From positions 41,024,853 to 41,088,852 of the forward strand of contig NC_133387.1 in NCBI RefSeq assembly GCF_047511655.1: a stretch of DNA of 64,000 bases. Direction: 5' to 3'. Origin of the DNA: Castor canadensis (Eukaryota > Chordata > Mammalia > Rodentia > Castoridae). Shown here in pieces: positions 1-11,628 of this stretch. The stretch's first letter is position 1, and every line of letters starts with the position of its first letter. Both the position numbers and the translations under genes were made by a program. The notes under the pieces were generated by a model that saw only the letters and a list, made by a program, of their open reading frames with translations, was not told the DNA's origin and did no database searches.

Positions 1-800
1 TAGTTTCTGTTATGTTTTAATTTTAATGTCATATCACCTCTTATCTATTGTAGCTTCCATTTTGTCTATTTCATTCATCATTCCTTCTCTAAATTCCTAT
101 ATCTTTGCTTAGTGCCCTTGGAAGTAATATATGTTTATTCAATTTTATAAATTCTTAGAGACATTGTTGACAAAATGATTCTCATTCCATTGTGTTTGGG
201 ATCGAATAGTGTTCCTTTAAAATCCATGTCTACCTCAAAATTCAGATTGTGAGTTTATTAAGAAATAAGGTCTTTGCGTTGACCATTAAATCCAATGACT
301 TAGTGTCTTTAAAATGTATTCTGAACTTTCAGCTTCTAAGCCTATAAGAGAATATATTTCTGCTGAATTAAATGAACCACATCTAGTCATTTGTTATTAG
401 CTCTAGTTAACTAAGGTACTTGGCAACTTTTTTGCTTTTGTTAGTTATCTATAAAAGTACAGTAATAAACATCTGTCTCTTAAGGTTGCTGAGAGTATGA
501 AGAGTCATCTCTGTATGGTGATCATGATCAGAGCCTAGCAGATAGTAGGTGATGCTCACCATTCTTATTCTCCAGCATGTGCAAATATTATTGTAGCATT
601 TCTTAAAATTAGTCATTCAAAAGTATAAACTTGCATATATTCTTTTGAAGTTTTACCTGTGTTTAAGATTTTTAAAAGTTTGGTATATCCTAGGCAATTG
701 AAAGAAAAGTCAGTTTACCAAATTATTATTCATTTGTCATTAGCAATGCATTTTGCATTTGTCTGTAGGTAACACACTAACACATACATACACATTTGTC
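1..800. other. AT-rich non-coding DNA, nothing recognised
   Basis: I see no gene, RNA gene or recognisable repeat here. The composition is AT-rich and stop codons occur in all frames. It is intergenic sequence about 45 kb upstream of the only gene in the window. Confidence 0.6.
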
Positions 801-871
801 AGTACTGGGCTGAACTCAGGGCTTCACTCTTGCTAGGGAGGCACTTTACTGCTTGAGCCACACCTCCAGCC
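801..871 (-). repeat. ID-like tRNA-derived SINE, antisense
   Basis: The plus strand reads AGTACTGGGCTGAACTCAGG and ends GAGCCACACCTCCAGCC. This is the reverse complement of the tRNA-like SINE body seen about a dozen times in the window. The poly(A) end is eroded and no clear target-site duplication was found. Confidence 0.8.
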
Positions 872-1793
872 TGAATACTTTACATTTTTTTAAAATTGTT
901 TTAGTTTATAACTTTCATGCAACACAAGTTTTTATAATTCAAAAAAAGTTTATTCATTGTGTAAAAGAATGTGGTGGTAGACTCATTTTCAACTGATGAG
1001 AGTTTTGCCACTAAAATTACAATAATAGCTAAGTGAATATGTATGCCATTTAGATTTCCATATAGCACAATTTTAATTCTTTACTGAGTTCCTTCATTTC
1101 TTTCAAATTACTACAATTGTGCATTTAAAATATTTAGCCATTCTTAAAATAGAATAATTCCCTGCTATATTTTGGTTTTATCATCTACAATCAGGTTTGC
1201 TAGAAGTAGGCAAGTAAACTTATCTTATTTTTTAAATCACCTAAATATTAGCAATTAATTGTCACACTTTTCCCATCTTACTCTTTATTCAGTAAAGTAT
1301 ACCTGCATCAATTTCATTAAGGTTACTCAGATATTAATCTTTATTAACTCTTAGAATTCTTTTCTGAATCCCCATAATTATTTAATCTTTCCATTATTAG
1401 GACACCTTGAAATGAAAGTAAAAGGAGAAAGAAAATTTTATACATCAAATAGTGCTAGTGTTTTATAACTTTCTAGAGTAAAATAAAACACTCCTATAAA
1501 GGCTAAGATGGTATTCAGTTACTCCTGTGTGTTTCCAGGACAGTATATTTCACTGTTGAGTCATATAGCTCATACACCATGAATGGAAGTATAATTGTCA
1601 GATTTGTTTCAGAATCACCAAGCCATTCTAGCACTATGCAGTTAATTAAAAAAAATTTTTTTGGAAACTTTCTGGAATGACAGTTCTCACCATAATCTGT
1701 AATCTAATTTCTTCCTGGAACTGAACAGTGCTTTTATGTTCCAATACTTTACATGATAGTGTTTAAATCTAGTATCTTTCTTGTGAAATTGGC
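872..1793. other. AT-rich non-coding DNA
   Basis: No ORF, repeat or RNA gene could be supported in this stretch. It forms the left flank of the L1 insertion that follows. Confidence 0.55.
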
Positions 1794-1808
1794 TCAGCTT
1801 ATTATTTT
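1794..1808. repeat. Left target-site duplication of L1 insertion
   Basis: TCAGCTTATTATTTT at 1794-1808 is repeated perfectly at 2913-2927. The right copy is followed by AA, giving TTTT/AA, the preferred L1 endonuclease site for a minus-strand insertion. The pair defines the borders of one retrotransposition event. Confidence 0.88.
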
Positions 1809-1917
1809 TTTTTATTATGTAGGAGGGTGAGTTTATTGTTAACACCACATTACTGTAGCATTGCATTTATCCACGTGCTTCAGGATTTGTGGTTATTACT
1901 GTGTCAGTTGTTCTTCT
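1809..1917 (-). mobile_element. Probable L1 3'-transduced segment
   Basis: This roughly 105-bp non-L1 sequence lies between the outer T run (1805-1813) and the inner T-rich run (1918-1934) that marks the L1's own 3' end, and it is inside the duplication pair. Read in the L1 direction it has an AATAAA signal (complement of 1832-1837) about 18 nt before the outer poly(A). That is the layout expected when transcription read past the L1 end into source-locus DNA and the longer RNA was inserted. Confidence 0.65.
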
Positions 1918-2912
1918 TTATTTTTTTTCTTTTATTCATATGTGCATACAATGTTTGGGCCATTTCTCCCCCCTACCCCCCTTCCTCTCCCTCCTACACC
2001 CTTCTTCTCCCCCACTACCCCTTCACTTCCAGGCAGAAACTGTTCTGCCCTTATCTATAATTTTGTTGAAGAAAGAGTATAAACAATAATAAGAAAGGCA
2101 AAGTCTTTTTGCTAGTTGTGATAAGGATAGCTATACATGGAGATTCCTAGCAGTGCTTCCATGTACATATGTGTTATATTCTAAGTTGATTCTTCTCGAA
2201 CTGACCTTTTCTCTAGTTCCTGATCCCCTTCTCCTATTGGCCTCTGTGGTTTTAAAGTTTCTGCATTAGGTCCTCTGCATTAAGGACATCAAATACTATC
2301 CTGTTTTTTGTGTTTCTTACATATCCCCGTACTTCCCATGTGTGCTCTCACCTTATCATGTGACCAAAGTCCAATCACATTGCTGTATTTGTCCTAGATC
2401 TAAAGTCCACATATGAGGGACAACATATGATTTTTGGTCTTCTGAGCCTGGCTAACCTCGCTCAGAATGATGTTCTCCAGTTCCATCCATTTACTTGCAA
2501 ATTATATGATTTCATTCTTCTTCATGGCTGAGTAGAATTCCATTATGTATAAATACCACATTTTCTTAATCCATTCGTCAGTAGTGGGGCATCTTGGCTG
2601 TTTCCATAACTTGACTATTGTGAATAGTGCTGCAATAAACATGGTGTGCAAGTGTCTCTGGAGGAACCTGTGTCACATTCCTTTGGGTGTATCCCAGAAG
2701 TGGGATTGCTGGATCATATGGCAGATCTATGTTTAGATTTTTAAGAAGCCTCCAAATTTTTTTCCAGAGTGGTTGCACTAGTTTGCATTCCCATCAGCAG
2801 TGTACGAGGGTTCCTTTGTTCCTACACTCTCGCCAACACTTGTTGGTGGTGGTGTTTCTAATGATGGCTATTCTAACAGGGGTGAGGTGAAATCTTAGTG
2901 TGGTTTTGATTT
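1918..2912 (-). mobile_element. 5'-truncated L1: 3' UTR plus ORF2 end
   Basis: The element is on the minus strand. Its 3' terminus begins at about 1931 (TTTATTCATATGTGCATACA on plus), followed by a pyrimidine-rich 3' UTR. The antisense end of ORF2 lies at about 2500-2900; its minus-strand translation at 2578-2778 carries the WKKIWR and PYDPAIPLLG signatures of the L1 ORF2 C-terminus. The 5' end is truncated at 2912, next to the right target-site duplication. It is a non-autonomous fragment with no catalytic domains. Confidence 0.92.
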
Positions 2913-2927
2913 TCAGCTTATTATTTT
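2913..2927. repeat. Right target-site duplication of L1 insertion
   Basis: This 15-bp copy is identical to 1794-1808 and closes the insertion that includes the apparent 3' transduction. Confidence 0.88.
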
Positions 2928-4949
2928 AATTCAGCCATTCTTAGTCTCTTGTCAGTTTTTAGCATAAAATTTTAATTTTTAAGCCTCAAAACCTCTCTGT
3001 AATAGATAGAAAAACTACTGCTATCTTTGAAGAAAAAATGAGCTGTTATGTTGAAATTATCATTCCCCAAATGAAAAAAATTATTAAGTTGTACTAACTT
3101 TTATCTGTTAGTCTGTGTGACTGGCTTTTATACTGAGTGTGCAATTAATGCAGGTTATCATCTCAAACCAGAATTCTGGGAACATGCACCCTATTTCATA
3201 CCAGGAATATAGTTCCCTGCCTCTTGAAGTTTTTCTCTTTCAAATGACTAAGGGATATTATTAAGCTTGACTTCTTTCACATAATGATGTGCATTTGACT
3301 TGCAAACTATTTTTGATGGTTTTCAAACTACTTTAACATGACTACAGAATGTGTGCTATGATGATTGTACATTGCAGAAATGTGAGCTCTGTGACATTTT
3401 GGCACACTGCTTCTAAGTCAGTATGATTTCAGGAAAAACTTAGCTATATTTGTATTGCTTCTCTGCAACCTATGTGACTTAATTCCTAAGCCATGTGTTC
3501 CTATATTTAAATGTTTAATCAGAAGTAAATCTTTTCCAAATCTTAATTCATTTAAAAAAGAAATGGAATATAAAATGTTTTCCTCTTTGTCTTAGTTGCA
3601 AAAAAATATGAAAATAAACTCAGCCTTTGTCTTACATAGTTTGTGGCTCTTTTAGTCATTTAGGTGGTTTCTGATCTAATTTATCCACATATCAGTTTAT
3701 TTTGCATTGCTTTTGAACTTTTAACCTCCTTAATTTGTTTCCAAAAGAACGTATTTAATGGCTATGTGATACTCATGATTATATATTTATATATATATAT
3801 TTATAAAATATTCCATTTTTTTCTCTGTAAGTATTCTCAATGCTTTCCACACATTTACTGTCCTCAAATTTATTTTAATACATTTTTTGTTTATATATGT
3901 TACTGTGACATTAAAGCCCTGTATTAACATATTTAACTTGAATTTTAATCCCATAAATGTTAGTCTTTCATATAAAGCTACTAATAGAGACATGATTAGT
4001 TTGTGTATTAATTAAGGTATAGTTTAAGAAGCTACTATCAAAGAGGCTCCAAATGTTCATCTTACATAACAAAGCTTCTTTATTTTTCACGTAAGAGTCC
4101 TTGGCAGACAAGTTCTGCTCTGGTGAGTTATCCAGGGACCCAAACTGGAATGACAGCTCACCCACCATGTGGATAAGGAAGCTGCTCAAGTTTCAAGCTC
4201 TGCACACTTTAAGGAGGAACACCAACACTGTGGCACCTCAGAAAGCAGGTTGTAATTTTATTGATGTATGGATAAGTCATACTCATAATTCACTTCCAAA
4301 GCAACCCCAAGAGTTTCCCTTTATCACCTTCCCCATCCCTAATCATTTATCTGGACTCTTCACTTGCTGCCTTTTCACCTAAATTACATTCTGGCTACAA
4401 GGAACAAATCATTATTCTCAAATGAGTCATATTATATTGGTATGTTCATTCACTACTTTCCCATGTTTCTTGTATTTATAATTCCTTTTATATCTTAGTT
4501 TCATTATCTCTTTCCATGCCTCAGCCCTTCATATAAAATGGGTGATCATGTTTCTTTTTTCATCCCAGAGCTTAATGATTGAACAAAATTATGTGACGCT
4601 CTTTGATTGCATTCCAAAGTAGCATAAGCACTCAATGAATAAGTTATTAGCAATTCTTGCCATGTCTTCTGTATACTCAAAACATGTAGGTCTACTGTAG
4701 GATTGAAGAACATCTGCTTAAATTTGAAAGTAGTAATCTCCATAGATATACTTAATAAATTCACAAAAGATACAACATTGGTAATGTGACTGAGACCTTA
4801 CTCAAGACAATTGGGAAGCAAGGTAATTATGATGGTCTGGAAGCAGAGGTAGGAATCCAGGATCAAGACAATGAAGCATAATCATTTTTATTCATCAAGA
4901 ATATTTTACTCTTGAGTTTCAAAAATCCAAATTTTACTTGTGGTGTAAA
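2928..4949. other. AT-rich non-coding DNA
   Basis: I see no supported gene or recognisable repeat apart from a short (TA)n stretch at about 3783-3803. The ORFs here are short and lack any protein-like signature. Confidence 0.5.
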
Positions 4950-5130
4950 AAGAAAGGGTGTAGTGAGGAAGCATGAGAGGGAATGAAGGGGTAAAAGAAA
5001 AGACAGAAGCAGAGAGGACAAACAATATGGTAGGGAAGAAGGAAAGAGGGAAAGGAAGGGAGAAGGGAAAAGAGTGGTGAGAGAGAAAAAAAGAGGGAGG
5101 AAGGAAGAAAGGGAGAGAGGGAGGAAGAAA
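4950..5130. repeat. Polypurine (GA-rich) tract
   Basis: The plus strand is strongly purine-biased, with uninterrupted purine runs at about 5032-5074 (43 nt) and 5079-5130 (52 nt) made of GGAAG, GAGA and AAAG motifs. Such mirror-like homopurine tracts can form triplex (H-DNA) structures. The two overlapping minus-strand Ser/Pro/Phe-rich ORFs here only reflect the pyrimidine strand. Confidence 0.85.
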
Positions 5131-6430
5131 CTGGTTTATGGGACCATCCACAGATTTCTAGCATAACTAGGTACTGGTATTCTGGTACTACTGGAAAGTT
5201 GTCTTTTCACCGATCAGTTAGTTCACTATTTACCTCTCTATTGATCTCCAAACTTGTATGTGTTAACAGCTTCCTAGCTCTGGGTCTCCCTCGTCTGGCT
5301 TTCTTTGCAAGCCCATCCCTGAATCAAACGCTATGGCCTATTGGAAATATACTTTGGCCTGGTCAGATGCTGAGTTAGAAATTTTACAATATAAATAAAA
5401 CTTTCTACATTTTCAAACTGAACAGCCCCTAATTGTGTAGATGTGCCACACTTTTACTATCATTACACATTTAAGTTTCACATTTCTCACAATTATGTTG
5501 TGACTAACAAAATTATGTAGGAAACATTTAAGGAAATATGTTAGCTTGCCACATAAGACTATGTTCTTAGGTATTAGAAAATATTTTTTAATTACAGAAA
5601 ATTTTTTTAAGGCTCTTGATACTAGAAAATATTTTTAAGGCTCTTGATGTTTACTGTTTGTGACCTATTTCTTCCTTTGTTCATTTATTACTTGCAAAGA
5701 TTTCTCATTTGTAAAGTTCTTTAAATTTTAAAAATGTTAAACATTATTTAGTAATGCCTATTGTACCTTCTCCTTTATTTTGTCATTTGCCTTTCAATTT
5801 TGTTTATAAGAAATTTTAAAAATCATGTTGTCAAGTTTATCAATATTTTTGCTTATACTATTTCCTTTTGCATTATGCTTTGAAAGGTCTATTTCACAAT
5901 TTTAACAAAACTTGATACATATTTTGTTCCAACATGTATATGGCCTCTATTAGTGTTTAATTCTTTGATGTGTTTTGAATTACAGTGAGCAAAGGACAAT
6001 TAATTATCCCAGTCTGGTTACTTTCATTCCAATTTTTGCCCATCAATTCACAATGGTGTCTTTAGTGTGCACACACTCTCCTCACTTTAGGTTATAAATT
6101 ATGTAATTTTTGACATAACATTTTTCTTACTCATTAATATAGCCGTACAGATTGCCTTTTGATCCAATAAATCTCAAAAAGAAAACAAAGTTCCAATAAT
6201 TTATTTGTATTTGCCCGTTATTTCATACATTTTCTACTATGTTCTACATACAAAAGTCATGACCACTGCATCTGCAAATTGGATTGTGTCCTTTATAAAT
6301 GTAAAAGTATTCTTACGTATAATACTAATTTTTCATATTGACGTAGTTGCTTTGGCCAAGCTTTGACATATTTCCATCCTTTCATATTTAACTGCTTTGT
6401 GCATTTGAATTTATCTTTTTTCTTTAAAAA
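5131..6430. other. Non-coding DNA with a small tandem duplication
   Basis: A 25-bp unit ending TTTAAGGCTCTTGAT occurs at 5596-5620 and again at 5624-5648 with one mismatch, so it is a recent local duplication with a 28-bp period. Nothing else is recognised in the stretch. Confidence 0.6.
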
Positions 6431-6560
6431 ACTTACGTGATATAATCAGGTCATTAACCTGCATATAGTAAAGTTGACAGGTTCCTGAGTAGTGCCTCAT
6501 GTTTACACTTGTAAACCATCAACACAATCAAGATAATGAACTTTTTCATCACGTTCCCCA
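6431..6560 (-). repeat. Old L1M-type 3' UTR remnant, antisense
   Basis: The phrase ACCATCAACACAATCAAGAT followed by AATGAACTTTTTCATCACGT matches, from memory, the antisense 3' UTR of ancient mammalian L1M/L1ME elements. It is heavily diverged and the borders are approximate. Confidence 0.5.
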
Positions 6561-6595
6561 CATTTTATTTTTAAACAACATGAAAATATATTAGA

Positions 6596-6630
6596 TATAA
6601 TTCATATATGTTGTATAATTCATATATTTG
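6596..6630. repeat. 17-18 bp AT-rich direct repeat
   Basis: TATAATTCATATATGTTG at 6596-6613 is followed directly by TATAATTCATATATTTG at 6614-6630. It is a simple local duplication with no known function. Confidence 0.7.
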
Positions 6631-6963
6631 TATATTATATAATTAATTCCTGAGAATCTCTCACATACATTTGATTCACATTTTTTTCTCACAATGATAC
6701 AACTTAGTTTATGTTGGATTTTCATTTGTATGTTTGTGTCTTGCTTTCTTACTATTTCCATTTTCTGGTATTTATATAGGACTCCTTTTGGATTTTTTTC
6801 TTTACTTATTTATTTTAGCCTTTGTTTCTATTGCTTTGTAAAGTTTGTAAGAAAAATGTTTCTCTTTTTGCCATTTTTTTTTTCTTTTCCTCATTGTCCC
6901 AGGAATTTCTACCGTAGATATATAGGTTTCCTTGGAAATAATTGACCTACATTTTGTTATTTT

Positions 6964-7016
6964 TTTTTCCTTTATTCATATGTGCATACAATTTCTGGGT
7001 CATTTCTCCCCACTAT
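6964..7016 (-). mobile_element. 53-bp L1 3'-tail insertion
   Basis: The sequence from TTTATTCATATGTGCATACA (6971) to about 7013 matches the 3' end of the L1 at 1931. It is flanked by ATTTTGTTATTTT (6951-6963) and ATTTTATTATTTT (7017-7029), a 13-bp duplication with one mismatch. The right copy is followed by AA, giving the L1 endonuclease consensus TTTT/AA. It is an extremely 5'-truncated L1 insertion. Confidence 0.75.
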
Positions 7017-7029
7017 ATTTTATTATTTT

Positions 7030-10000
7030 AACTCTTCATTATTTATTTCTGAGAATTTCCTTAACTTTGTTTTAACATATTTTGGTTTTATGCAGATTGG
7101 CTTATACAATCTGATGCTCATTTTCTTTGCTGCCATTTATAATCCAAACCCCTTATTTCAAGTCTTCATTTCTAATTATCTCTCCAAGTTTTTTTTATTG
7201 ATAATTGTGATGACCTACCCAATTTATTCATCCAAATTAAAAATATTTTAAAAGATTTGTATGAAGCTTGTCTTTAGAGTTCTCACTTGACATTATGTGA
7301 TCTCCCAATATGGTCACTAATATCTTTAATCATCAGTGCTCCCAGATAATAATTTACCATATTAGTGCCAAGAACAGATTGAGGGGAAGTATGACATTTA
7401 AATATACATAAACAAATTAGATTGGTATTAAAACTTTGGAATTAAAGCAGAGAGAGAAATAAAGAAAAAAAAAAACAAAAACAAAAATTAGGTCACCTAT
7501 CATTATCTATGCTAATACATATTCCCAGGCAAATAACTGGGACACACGACCTGAGGACTCTGGTGAAAAATCAGACACGTGATACAATACATGCAATTGA
7601 CTCTGTAAAAGCACTGCAAGTGACAAGATATTATCATGTTAGAATAAAGACTGCTTCTCAAGATTGTGGAAAAAAATTTAGATACGCTAAATACTGTTTC
7701 TATCACATTTGAGAATATCCCATGCTTCCCCAAGCTTTTTGCTTATTTGTTTGTTTATTTTTCAAGGCTTTCCTCCTTTTCTCACAGACCAATCTTTAAA
7801 ATAAATCCTCATTTTACATCTGCCTTGGGTTTGTACCTCTTTTTTCAAATCATACACATTCTAAACAGAGGTGCATGTATCTAGGTACAGAAGATTTACA
7901 GGTGATAAAACAAAGCTGGACTTATAGATGTACAGGAATATCAGAAAGCACTGGACAAACTCAATATAACTTCCCACCCCTCCCTAAATATCCCTAGAAG
8001 TTTCATTTTATAGGTGACACCGGTGATGCCAAGGGTTGACTGTACCACATGCTGGTGCCTTTGGAAGTGACACAAAAGCCTAGCTATTTCCATGATTATC
8101 TCATCCCTCATGACCCTAACAGTGTCCCTGGGACATAATTACAGTCTCTTTTTTTTTTTTTCTTTCCACATGAAAAATCTTTGTAAGATAGCTATTATAC
8201 CTCTATTCCTGTGTAGTTTACTTTAAATAAATGGCTGGACTGGAAGAACAGATTATTAGCTCAAATTAACCTGACTTTTTCTTGTCAGTTTAGCATACTT
8301 ACTGCTGTATGTGATGCTAAGTTGCGGTAATTTGTTCTTAAATTTTACCCAAGACATGCCCATTATATGGACTTTCAACTAGGCATTTGAATCCCTGTAC
8401 AGCCATAGAAATAGGGTCATTAAATATTCAACTTGTGTCTCCAGAGGAGTTTGTGAGCTTTTAAATTTATTTTTCCTTAATAGTTGAACCTATACTGACA
8501 CTTCCTAGTTCTCAAAAATTATAATTTTCATTGTAAAAATCACATGCTTTTTATATTTTTGAGTATAAAGTTTCTTTCTCTTTGTGAGGAATTAGAGTTT
8601 ATACTAACAGTTTCCTAATACTGATATTTTCTTAATTAGTTTTTATGATAATAGTCTCCCTACAAAACTAATTTTAATCATGATCATCACCAATAAATAT
8701 TTTTGCATGTGACTTATTGTCAGAACCTTTTGTTTCTGTATCTGAGGTTTCCCAACAGGACTCACATTCACAGCTGCTTTGTGTTTGAAGCTGTGTTTTC
8801 AAAACAGATATTAGCTTAAGAAAGAAGCAAACTTGAGAAAATAACATGCAAATTAGAACAAGATCAGATGCCTAAATTGGATCTCTCTTCAAAGTTCTCA
8901 CTAGGCAATTAAAAATATTTAATAAAGCAACGTACATTTGGAGCACAGGAGCCTATCTGTGAGACAGGTTTTTATTCATTAGATATGGTATGTGTTATGT
9001 GCATTTTAAATTAATATTTGTTCATCACCCAAATAAAGCATTCTCAATGAAACTGTGACATTCCTTGACCTCAGGTGTGTATTCACATCACTATGCTTTT
9101 TTGCCTTTTGAACAGAATTGTCAATTTCCTGCTTTCCCATAGGAAAAATTTCAATGAACATTTATGTAGAGACATCTTTTTCACTATATCTAACCTTGCA
9201 ATTATATGTGGTTAATAGATAATTATTAAGTCTGTTTTTATACTTTTCACATATTACACTATAAATGAAAGCCTTTTAGTTTAATGGTCAACAATTCTAC
9301 TGTAATGCAAAATATTTTTCTGTGGTTTTTTTTCTTACTTAAATTCAAAATTACAAAACTCTGGGATAAAATGCCTTCAAATCTTGATCAAATTGTGTTA
9401 GTACAGCTGAATATAGAAGCCCAAGTCTAGTAAATATTTGCAACCCATTATATTCTCTGCTTTGGTGATCAGCAGTCCATAAAGAGATTCTAAGCAGACT
9501 TTACATCTAAGATGCCACAGTGAACCAGACTGTTACAGAAGGAAGTCAATGGTGCAGGCACAATTTCTAAACTACAACAGTGAATTTTTTAAAACCCTGA
9601 GGAATTACAAGCCCATTTGCTCCATCTGTGGTACACGGCAAGATAAACAGGAACAAGGGTGTGTGAGACTTCAGTTGCTGAATATAATGATTCTTCCGGG
9701 CACCAAGGGCTAACAAAACACACGTTAGCATGTGCTATGGGGTTTAGTGTCTTCCACAAAGTGAGGAAGACAGGCTTTTTATAATCAAACCAAAGCTGCC
9801 TAGAGAACTCATCTATTTTTATTTTCAAATAGCTAATATTCTTTTTATAGCCCTTTATAATATCACTTAAAACTAACTGATATTTTTAAAATCTGGATTT
9901 ATTTATTTTCCAAAACTAAGAGCCTCAGTTCATCTGTTTTTAGATGTAACTTGTAAAACAACAAAAGACCAACCAACAATCCCCACTCCCCAAATGTGTA

Positions 10001-10538
10001 TAGTGAATAGGGTTTGACAGGTTCTGTCTGTCTTTGTAATATTGAACAACTAAAGCCAGGAAACAATGGAAAAAAAGAAAGAAAACAGAGAAAGGAAACT
10101 CACTTCTACAGGTCACTCCTGGATTCTTTTTCACACATTGACTCACTCAAGCAGTACATTGATTATGAGATAGTTGTTTGATCGAGGGTCCATATTTAGG
10201 ATCCAGATGGTGTTCAGGTTTAGCTTATTTAGTGGGTTCATCTTGAATAGTGCATTTGAGATGTTAAATAAATAAACCAGGAGGCTCTTGAGTACTGGAA
10301 CATTCCGATAGCTATCATCATTGAAGCAGAACAAGAAAAGCTTTTAAAAACCTTAGATTGCAGGCATATTTGGAATTATATCTACTATTTGTTCTGCTTA
10401 GCTATCTCCTCATTTGAGAGTGGCATACCTATCAAAAGAAAAGATAATAAGTGACCAAATCAAATTCAAGTTCACAGTTCTTGTGTTGACATCCTGTTCA
10501 ACTTTCTTCTTTGTGCTTTCTTATCCTATTGTCTCTTT
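7030..10538. other. Non-coding DNA, no gene recognised
   Basis: Only A- or T-homopolymer runs (about 7467-7480 and 8149-8161) stand out. The short ORFs at 7509-7884 and 9589-9828 show no family signature and I treat them as chance. Confidence 0.5.
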
Positions 10539-10568
10539 CTACATTGTCACGTATACATGACAATGTAG
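10539..10568. repeat. 30-bp near-perfect palindrome
   Basis: The arms CTACATTGTCA (10539-10549) and TGACAATGTAG (10558-10568) are exact reverse complements. The central octamer contains the palindrome GTATAC. Across 15 pairs only one (10550/10557) is mismatched. The sequence could form a hairpin or a symmetric binding site. No flanking repeat explains it. Confidence 0.9.
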
Positions 10569-11291
10569 CATTTTTTGTATACATAAACTCTTACTAGATG
10601 GTCTCAGAAGTTAACACAATTAATTCTCTTTATGTTTGTATCTACCTATGTCCTTCCTATTCCAAGAATCTGAGGCAGATTGAAGTAGTATACTGAATAA
10701 GTATAATAGAAAATTTTAAAAGAGGCTATTTGAAGTCAAAATTACAATGAGGATAAGAAACTTAGATTAAATAAAGCATCATTTTCTGCAATTTGTGACA
10801 TAGGGATATGCATATTGCTTGTAAGTATTCAGAAACAAAGTATAAGATATATGTGAAGATTTTACAAAAGAACTATTTCTCAAACTGTTTATTGTTTTCT
10901 TGTTAGTGTGAATTAAGGGAAAATGCATTAGACAAGGGACAACATTGTTACCAAATAACAACAATAAGTATGACAGGCAATCATTGAAGAACTCTCTTTA
11001 TAAATACCCTTATTATAACTTGGAGGCATACTGTCAAAACATGATACAAGGTAAGCATTATTAAAGCTTGTAAGTTCTAAGTATGTAGCACCCTCAGGCT
11101 GCCTTAGAAAGGAAGGATATTTTGGACACTTGGAAAAATAAATGGATGCTACATTCTTCAAAAAATTTTCTAACCTAGAAATGGAATTTTCATCAAAAAC
11201 TGAGAAATTACAGATGCTAAAAGGCAAAAATTGAACCAATTCAGGTTGTTATAGTACATATATAGAGATAGAAATGTCACAATGAAACACT
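10569..11291. other. Non-coding DNA
   Basis: Nothing was recognised. The minus-strand ORFs at 10779-10964 and 10928-11239 have no homology that I know. Confidence 0.5.
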
Positions 11292-11628
11292 CTGTATAGC
11301 TATCTTAAACAAACAAAAATGCCATTTTTTTTTTATAAAAACAGAGAGCAGGAAGGCAAAACAAGTCCTGTCTAGGGGTATCAACTCCTAGAGGGAGTGG
11401 GGCTGATATAAGGAAAAGGGGTCAGAGAGTGAATATGGTAGAAATATTCTGTACACATGTATGTAAATGAAAAAATGAGACCTGTTGAAACTATTCCAGC
11501 AATGTGGCGAGGGAGGATAAAGGAGAATGATGGAGGGGGTGAATTCAACTATGATATGTTGTAAGAAATCTTGTAAATGTCACAGTGTATGCCTAGTTTA
11601 CAATAATAAAAATGAAGTATAATAAAAA
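11292..11628 (+). mobile_element. L1 3' UTR fragment, sense
   Basis: Shared phrases with the copies at 36.3 and 38.1 kb include GTACACATGTATGTAAATG, a TGAATTCAACTATGATAT block and a terminal ACAATAATAAAAATG. It is the ACAATAATAAA-ended L1 subtype and is truncated to the 3' UTR. An AATAAA-like signal lies at the end. Confidence 0.85.

Noticed and set aside
801..871. tRNA gene reading of ID-like SINEs
   Set aside because: The bodies are tRNA-like but lack an intact cloverleaf and occur as many dispersed copies with A-rich tails, so they are SINEs.
4906..5164. Two overlapping Ser/Pro/Phe/Leu-rich minus-strand ORFs
   Set aside because: They are the translation of the pyrimidine strand of the GA-rich tract.
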